Shown: positions 60,219 through 64,000 of the stretch, one piece after another | Numbering within the stretch: the stretch's first letter is position 1 | Layout: each line of letters opens with the position of its first letter | Assembly: GCF_023101145.1 (NCBI RefSeq) | Contig: NZ_CP073714.1 | Location: forward strand, 930,001-994,000 | Direction: 5' to 3' | Length of the DNA stretch: 64,000 bases | Origin: Paenibacillus pabuli | Lineage (GTDB): Bacteria; Bacillota; Bacilli; Paenibacillales; Paenibacillaceae | Program-made: the position numbers and the translations under genes | The notes under the pieces: model-generated | The model's input: only the letters and a program-made list of their open reading frames with translations | The model's database searches: none | What the model was told of the DNA's origin: nothing

Positions 60219-62303
60219 ATGAAATCAAAACGTAAAATTATTTATGGACTGCTTCCCATCTTATTTGCCGGTGGAATCGGAATGTACTTATACATGCAGA
60301 ATAGCAAGACAGAGGAAGTGAAGCCTGAAGTAACCGTTAATCAGTACATAGAGCATTTGCAGAAGAAAGAATTTGATCAGCTGTATACCTTGATGACGCC
60401 TGCTTCATTGAAAGAGTCCGACATGAACCGTGAGCAATTTGTTGAAAAATACAACGCGATCTATTCGGGCATGGAGGTTTCATCGATTAAGGCAGAATTG
60501 AAACCGAAAGTAAACAAAGAGCCAACGGACGGCACTGGTACTGAAACTAAAAACCAAAGCCCGGATACCTACGAAGTGGACTACAGCCTGCAGTTAACGA
60601 CCTTCCTGGGGGAAGTGAATGAGACACATACACTGAAACTGGTGCGTGAAGAGCTTGATGAAGGTGGCAAAGTCTGGCGAATCAACTGGAAGCCATCCAT
60701 GATTTTGACCGACATGGTCAAAGGGAGCAAAGTTCGGGTGAGGACGCTTTTCCCTGAACGTGGAGACATTGTTGATCGTGAAGGGCTGCCCCTAGCAACA
60801 AAGGGAAATATATATGAATGGGGCATCGTACCTGAGAAGCTGGGAGAAAATCCGGAGACGATGATTGTCCGTATTGCGGAACATTACAAAGTAACAGCAG
60901 ATCTAATTAACAACGCGTTAGCACAGAAGTGGGTAAAGCCGGAATATTTTGTTCCGATTGCTTCAACAGAGGACTCCAGGGTACCTGTAACACTGGCTGG
61001 TGTGCAAGTTCAATCCAAAGAAATACGATATTATCCGCTTGGCGAGGCTGCTGCACACTTGATCGGTTACGTACGTAAGGCCACCAAAGAAGATCTGGAG
61101 AAAGATACGGAAGGTTACTACCGTGCAGAAGATTGGATTGGCAAAGCGGGACTGGAGCAATCACTGGAGAAACAGCTTCGCGGCGAACGAGGTGGTCTGA
61201 TTGAGATTACGGATGATTCCGGCAACACTCGCTCAGAGTTAATCCGCAAGGATGCAGTGGATGGACAGAATGTTCAACTGACGATCGACTCCGAGCAACA
61301 GCGCAAGTTGTATAAGACACTAGCGAGTGATGGTGACGCCGGAGCAATGGTGATGATGAATCCAACAGACGGTAATCTGCTGGCATTGGTCAGTGCGCCT
61401 TCCTATAATCCGAACAAGATGGTTACGGGACTGACTCAGGCAGAGTGGGATGCATATTCCGCAGATGAGAAGCTGCCTTTTATCAATCGATTTACGAATC
61501 GCTATGCACCAGGTTCAACCTTCAAAGCCATTACGGCAGCGGCAGGTCTAATGGAGAAGGTTACCACACCGGACAAATCGCATGATATCTCTGGTCTGCA
61601 ATGGCGCAAGGATGAGAGCTGGGGCGGTTACTATGTGAAGCGTGTGAAAAGTGTATCCCCCGTGAATATGGTTGATGCGCTGGTCTACTCGGACAATATC
61701 TATTTTGCGATGGAAGCTGTTGGGATGGGCAGCGCCAAGTTCATAGATGGCATACAGAAGTTCGGTTTTGGAGACAACTTTGGGTTGGATGAACTGTATT
61801 TGAAACCAAGTCAGTATGCAAACGAGGCTCATCTTGATCTGTCATCCGAGGTGTTGCTCGCTGATACATCCTATGGACAGGGAGAGATGTTGATGTCCCC
61901 GATCCATCTGGCGTCGTCCTTCACCCCTTTTATTAATGAAGGAAAAATGGTGAAGCCTGTGCTGATAGAGGAAAAGGAAATCGCCAAACCGGAAGTTGTG
62001 ATTACGCCTGAAGTCGCGAATACGGTGAAGGATGCCTTGGGCGAGGTGGTGACCCGATCGGGAGGAACGGCCCATTCCTTGAACTCACTTCCAGAAGGAC
62101 TGGCGGCCAAGACAGGGACTGCGGAGCTAAAGGCCAAGAAGGGCGAGAAAGGACAGGAGAACGGTTTTGTCGTAGTGTTTGATACCGAATCGCCCTCCTT
62201 CCTTATCGCCGCGGTTATTGAACAAGTGAACGGAAGAGGCGGCAGTCATTATGTTTTGGATAAATTAAAGCCGTTTCTGGAGAAAAAAGGAGCCACGCAG
62301 TAA
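60219..62303 (+). CDS. Class B penicillin-binding protein (MecA-N/PBP3-like transpeptidase)
   Basis: 694 residues. Signal-anchor helix, NTF2-like MecA_N domain (about 40-165), PBP dimerisation domain (about 170-340) and transpeptidase domain with SxxK at Ser433-Lys436 (GSTFKAI), SxN at Ser491 (SDN) and KTGT at Lys631. It cross-links peptidoglycan stems and resembles B. subtilis PbpC and the PBP2a architecture, which can confer low beta-lactam affinity (inference). ATG 60219 has AGAGGTG eight bases before; ATG 60213 is the alternative. Monocistronic. Confidence 0.92.
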   Translation: MKSKRKIIYGLLPILFAGGIGMYLYMQNSKTEEVKPEVTVNQYIEHLQKKEFDQLYTLMTPASLKESDMNREQFVEKYNAIYSGMEVSSIKAELKPKVNKEPTDGTGTETKNQSPDTYEVDYSLQLTTFLGEVNETHTLKLVREELDEGGKVWRINWKPSMILTDMVKGSKVRVRTLFPERGDIVDREGLPLATKGNIYEWGIVPEKLGENPETMIVRIAEHYKVTADLINNALAQKWVKPEYFVPIASTEDSRVPVTLAGVQVQSKEIRYYPLGEAAAHLIGYVRKATKEDLEKDTEGYYRAEDWIGKAGLEQSLEKQLRGERGGLIEITDDSGNTRSELIRKDAVDGQNVQLTIDSEQQRKLYKTLASDGDAGAMVMMNPTDGNLLALVSAPSYNPNKMVTGLTQAEWDAYSADEKLPFINRFTNRYAPGSTFKAITAAAGLMEKVTTPDKSHDISGLQWRKDESWGGYYVKRVKSVSPVNMVDALVYSDNIYFAMEAVGMGSAKFIDGIQKFGFGDNFGLDELYLKPSQYANEAHLDLSSEVLLADTSYGQGEMLMSPIHLASSFTPFINEGKMVKPVLIEEKEIAKPEVVITPEVANTVKDALGEVVTRSGGTAHSLNSLPEGLAAKTGTAELKAKKGEKGQENGFVVVFDTESPSFLIAAVIEQVNGRGGSHYVLDKLKPFLEKKGATQ

Positions 62304-62340
62304 ATTTAATTATATGTGATGTTCTATAGCGATATTTGAA

Positions 62341-62395
62341 AAGCCCAACCACCATTTATGTTTCCAAAATGGTGAGCTGGGCTCTTATCTTGTCT
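62341..62395 (+). terminator. Terminator between converging PBP and methyltransferase genes
   Basis: AGCCCA-CCACCATTT ... AAATGGTG-TGGGCT stem with a bulge, followed by CTTATCTTG. Confidence 0.75.
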
Positions 62396-62409
62396 CTATG
62401 TTTTTACAT

Positions 62410-63165
62410 TTATTTCCGAGCAGTCAGCATGAAACGTGCCGCGTTGGTTCGAATCCCTTGATCGCAGCTATTTTGCTCGACGAACTGTTGGAAACGCTCC
62501 AAGTCGGATTCCCTCTCTCCAAAATCGGGAATGATCGGTGCATGGGTCAGCAGGAAAAGCAGATCATCAGGCGTGGCGTAATACTCTGTTGCATTATATT
62601 CGCGGGCCTGAATGTCTCGAAAACCCGCTTCGCGAAGTTCACGTTTGTATCGTTCCATTAATGTGCCTGGTTGAACATCTGAGGCTTGACCACGGCCAAA
62701 GGCATTTTTTACATTATATTTATCATGTTCACTGACTTGTTGGGTAAGGAATATACCGCCATCGGCCAGTACCCTGTATACTTCTGCAGTGAAGAAGTCG
62801 CAGTGTCTGGAGGACACCACATTAAAGAATTGATTCGGAAATGTCAGTTGCTCTGCATTCATATGCACAAAACGGACATTCGACCTGGAACCAGATGCCT
62901 TTAGATTACGCTGGGCAGTCTCAATCATTCCCCGGGAAAGGTCGATTCCAATCAATAACAATGCGGCATCCGCGATGGAAAGAACAGCCTCTCCACCACC
63001 TGTGCCAATATCAAGCAACAAATCGGACGGTTCGGTGAGACGTATAACTTCCTCGTAAAAGTTCCATTCAATATCCTCTGAAGTCACTTTCAGGGAGCTG
63101 AAGTCCCAGCCATTCAATCGCCCAATACGTTCGTAAAAAGTAGTATAGTCCATCTTTTTCTTCAT
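62410..63165 (-). CDS. Class I SAM-dependent methyltransferase
   Basis: 251 residues. SAM motif LLLDIGTGGGEAVLSIADA, acidic residue in LIGIDLSRGMIETAQ, and post-motif FVHMNAEQLTFPNQFFNVVSSRHC. It resembles methylases of small molecules (UbiE/YrrT-like). ATG 63165 has GGAGG; the open frame to 63216 lacks support. Substrate unknown. Confidence 0.88.
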   Translation of the reverse strand: MKKKMDYTTFYERIGRLNGWDFSSLKVTSEDIEWNFYEEVIRLTEPSDLLLDIGTGGGEAVLSIADAALLLIGIDLSRGMIETAQRNLKASGSRSNVRFVHMNAEQLTFPNQFFNVVSSRHCDFFTAEVYRVLADGGIFLTQQVSEHDKYNVKNAFGRGQASDVQPGTLMERYKRELREAGFRDIQAREYNATEYYATPDDLLFLLTHAPIIPDFGERESDLERFQQFVEQNSCDQGIRTNAARFMLTARK

Positions 63166-63435
63166 TATATAATTCCTCCAATGTGAGTTCTTGTTTCTAG
63201 TCAGATGTTGTGCCAAATCGTTACGATTAGATGCCGAACAGGCTCAAAAGGGCAGACGTATCCCATGTTAGCTGGTACGCGTTTTGACCCAGCCCGACGA
63301 CTAATTACTTCGAACGATTCGGAACGACATCCCTGTCACCTCACAGTGTGGAATATCGTTATTATAATGAATTGACAGCGTATACGCGAGATGTTATTTT
63401 GAGGTGAAATCCATTCTATTAGATTGAGGTGATCG

Positions 63436-63858
63436 ATGGTGGCTATTCGTTCCAAGCAGATTTTCGTTAATTTGCCCGTTAAGGATTTAAAGAAGTCCGT
63501 TGATTTTTTTACCAAAGTAGGGTTTGAGTTCAATGTGAATTTTACAGACGAGTCTGCGACTTGCATGATCATTGGAGACAACATCTATGCGATGCTGCTG
63601 GTGGAAGATCGTTTTCAATCGTTTATTTCGAAAAAAATATCCAATGCAGCGGACACGGCAGAAGTCATCGTAGCCTTGTCGGTGGAGAGTCGTGAACAGG
63701 TCGATCTGATTGTACAAGCTGCCCTGGATGCTGGCGCCAAGCCGTATAACGATCCTCAAGATCATGGGTTTATGTATGGATGGAGTTTTCAGGACCTGGA
63801 TGATCATCTATGGGAAGTTTCCTATATGGATCTAAGTAGCTTTCCCACTCAAGAGTAG
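63436..63858 (+). CDS. VOC family (glyoxalase-like) protein
   Basis: 140 residues with two beta-alpha-beta-beta-beta units: IFVNLPVKDLKKSVDFFTKVGFEFN and the second half ending DPDDHLWEVSYMD-like (QDLDDHLWEVSYMD). The metal-site Glu in LWEV is present. Similar to small glyoxalase/bleomycin-resistance-like proteins. ATG 63436 has TGAGGTGATC just upstream. Confidence 0.88.
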   Translation: MVAIRSKQIFVNLPVKDLKKSVDFFTKVGFEFNVNFTDESATCMIIGDNIYAMLLVEDRFQSFISKKISNAADTAEVIVALSVESREQVDLIVQAALDAGAKPYNDPQDHGFMYGWSFQDLDDHLWEVSYMDLSSFPTQE

Positions 63859-63870
63859 AATACATTAATC

Positions 63871-63904
63871 AGTGCCTTCCTATGAACAGGGAGGCGCTTT
63901 TTGC
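63871..63904 (+). terminator. Terminator after the VOC gene
   Basis: AGTGCCTTCC and GGGAGGCGCT arms followed by TTTTTGCG. Beyond it (63905-64000) only AT-rich sequence is seen. Confidence 0.8.
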
Positions 63905-64000
63905 GTTCATTTATCCCAATAACATATGGTGTAATTTACCTTTTTACTATATGATAAGTGTCGATTCATGTAAAAATAGCATAGTATACATACGTTCTTT

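Noticed and set aside
1..64000. CRISPR arrays, tRNA/rRNA genes, intact transposases, prophage genes
   Set aside because: None recognised on reading both strands; no regularly spaced repeats, CCA-ended cloverleaf sequences or DDE/tyrosine recombinase motifs were noticed.

Overview
The window looks like the chromosome of a soil or plant-associated Paenibacillus-like Bacillota (inference). The support is intermediate GC, strong Gram-positive ribosome-binding sites (AGGAGG-like), frequent TTG/GTG starts, lipoprotein signals, Gram-positive families (DUF4317, DUF4003, DUF6366, MecA-N type PBP, YdhG-like DUF1801), many glycan-active genes, and CcpA-type cre sites. I see no rRNA, tRNA, CRISPR array, intact IS element or prophage.

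Layout. 1-2.1 kb: 5' part of a GH27 alpha-galactosidase, a DNA alkylation repair gene with a possible leader ORF, and the first copy of a 26-codon holin-like type I toxin with a converging antisense RNA. 2.3-6.3 kb: a TetR regulator divergent from a lipoamide-dehydrogenase-like flavoprotein, a HlyD-type adaptor and an ABC-2 permease, with operator-like repeats over both promoters. 7.7-12.1 kb: AraC regulator divergent from GH105 and GH112 genes, read as a rhamnogalacturonan disaccharide module. 12.3-17 kb: a secreted chitin/cellulose LPMO with FN3 and CBM domains, an APH-like kinase, DUF4003, and a small secreted protein with a consensus cre site. 17.2-25.1 kb: ArsR plus SulP transporter, a DUF1186 relic, an amino-acid permease, SDR, SnoaL-like, GNAT, YgjP-like protease and YdhG-like genes. 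25.2-25.4 kb: the second toxin/antisense-RNA copy. 25.6-31 kb: enoate reductase, two SDRs, a zinc-independent alcohol dehydrogenase, TetR and a DHFR-like protein.

31-37 kb: a GT-C membrane glycosyltransferase overlapping a Gly/Met-rich lipoprotein, a tiny ORF, an APH-like kinase, a HAD protein and a GntR/LacI hybrid regulator. 37.3-49.5 kb: a secreted beta/gamma-crystallin plus Vps62-like protein, a GH38/DUF5054 glycosidase, a complete five-gene family-5 ABC importer with its LacI regulator (two identical 18-bp perfect palindromes and a cre-like site lie upstream), and MgtC. 49.6-53 kb: small and orphan genes, including a SUKH/TPR pair lying between a partial and a complete copy of a MITE-like element. 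53-59.4 kb (minus strand): a four-gene operon resembling the clostridial CcsABZHI acetylated-cellulose system but without the CcsZ cellulase. 59.6-64 kb: CBS protein, class B PBP, methyltransferase and VOC protein.

The main themes are plant and microbial glycan use (GH27, GH105, GH112, GH38, LPMO, ABC importer; CcpA control is implied) and extracellular polysaccharide production. Small regulatory or selfish modules (type I TA, MITE, SUKH cassette) sit in the intergenic regions. Function calls come from reading translated motifs by eye; no database search was run.
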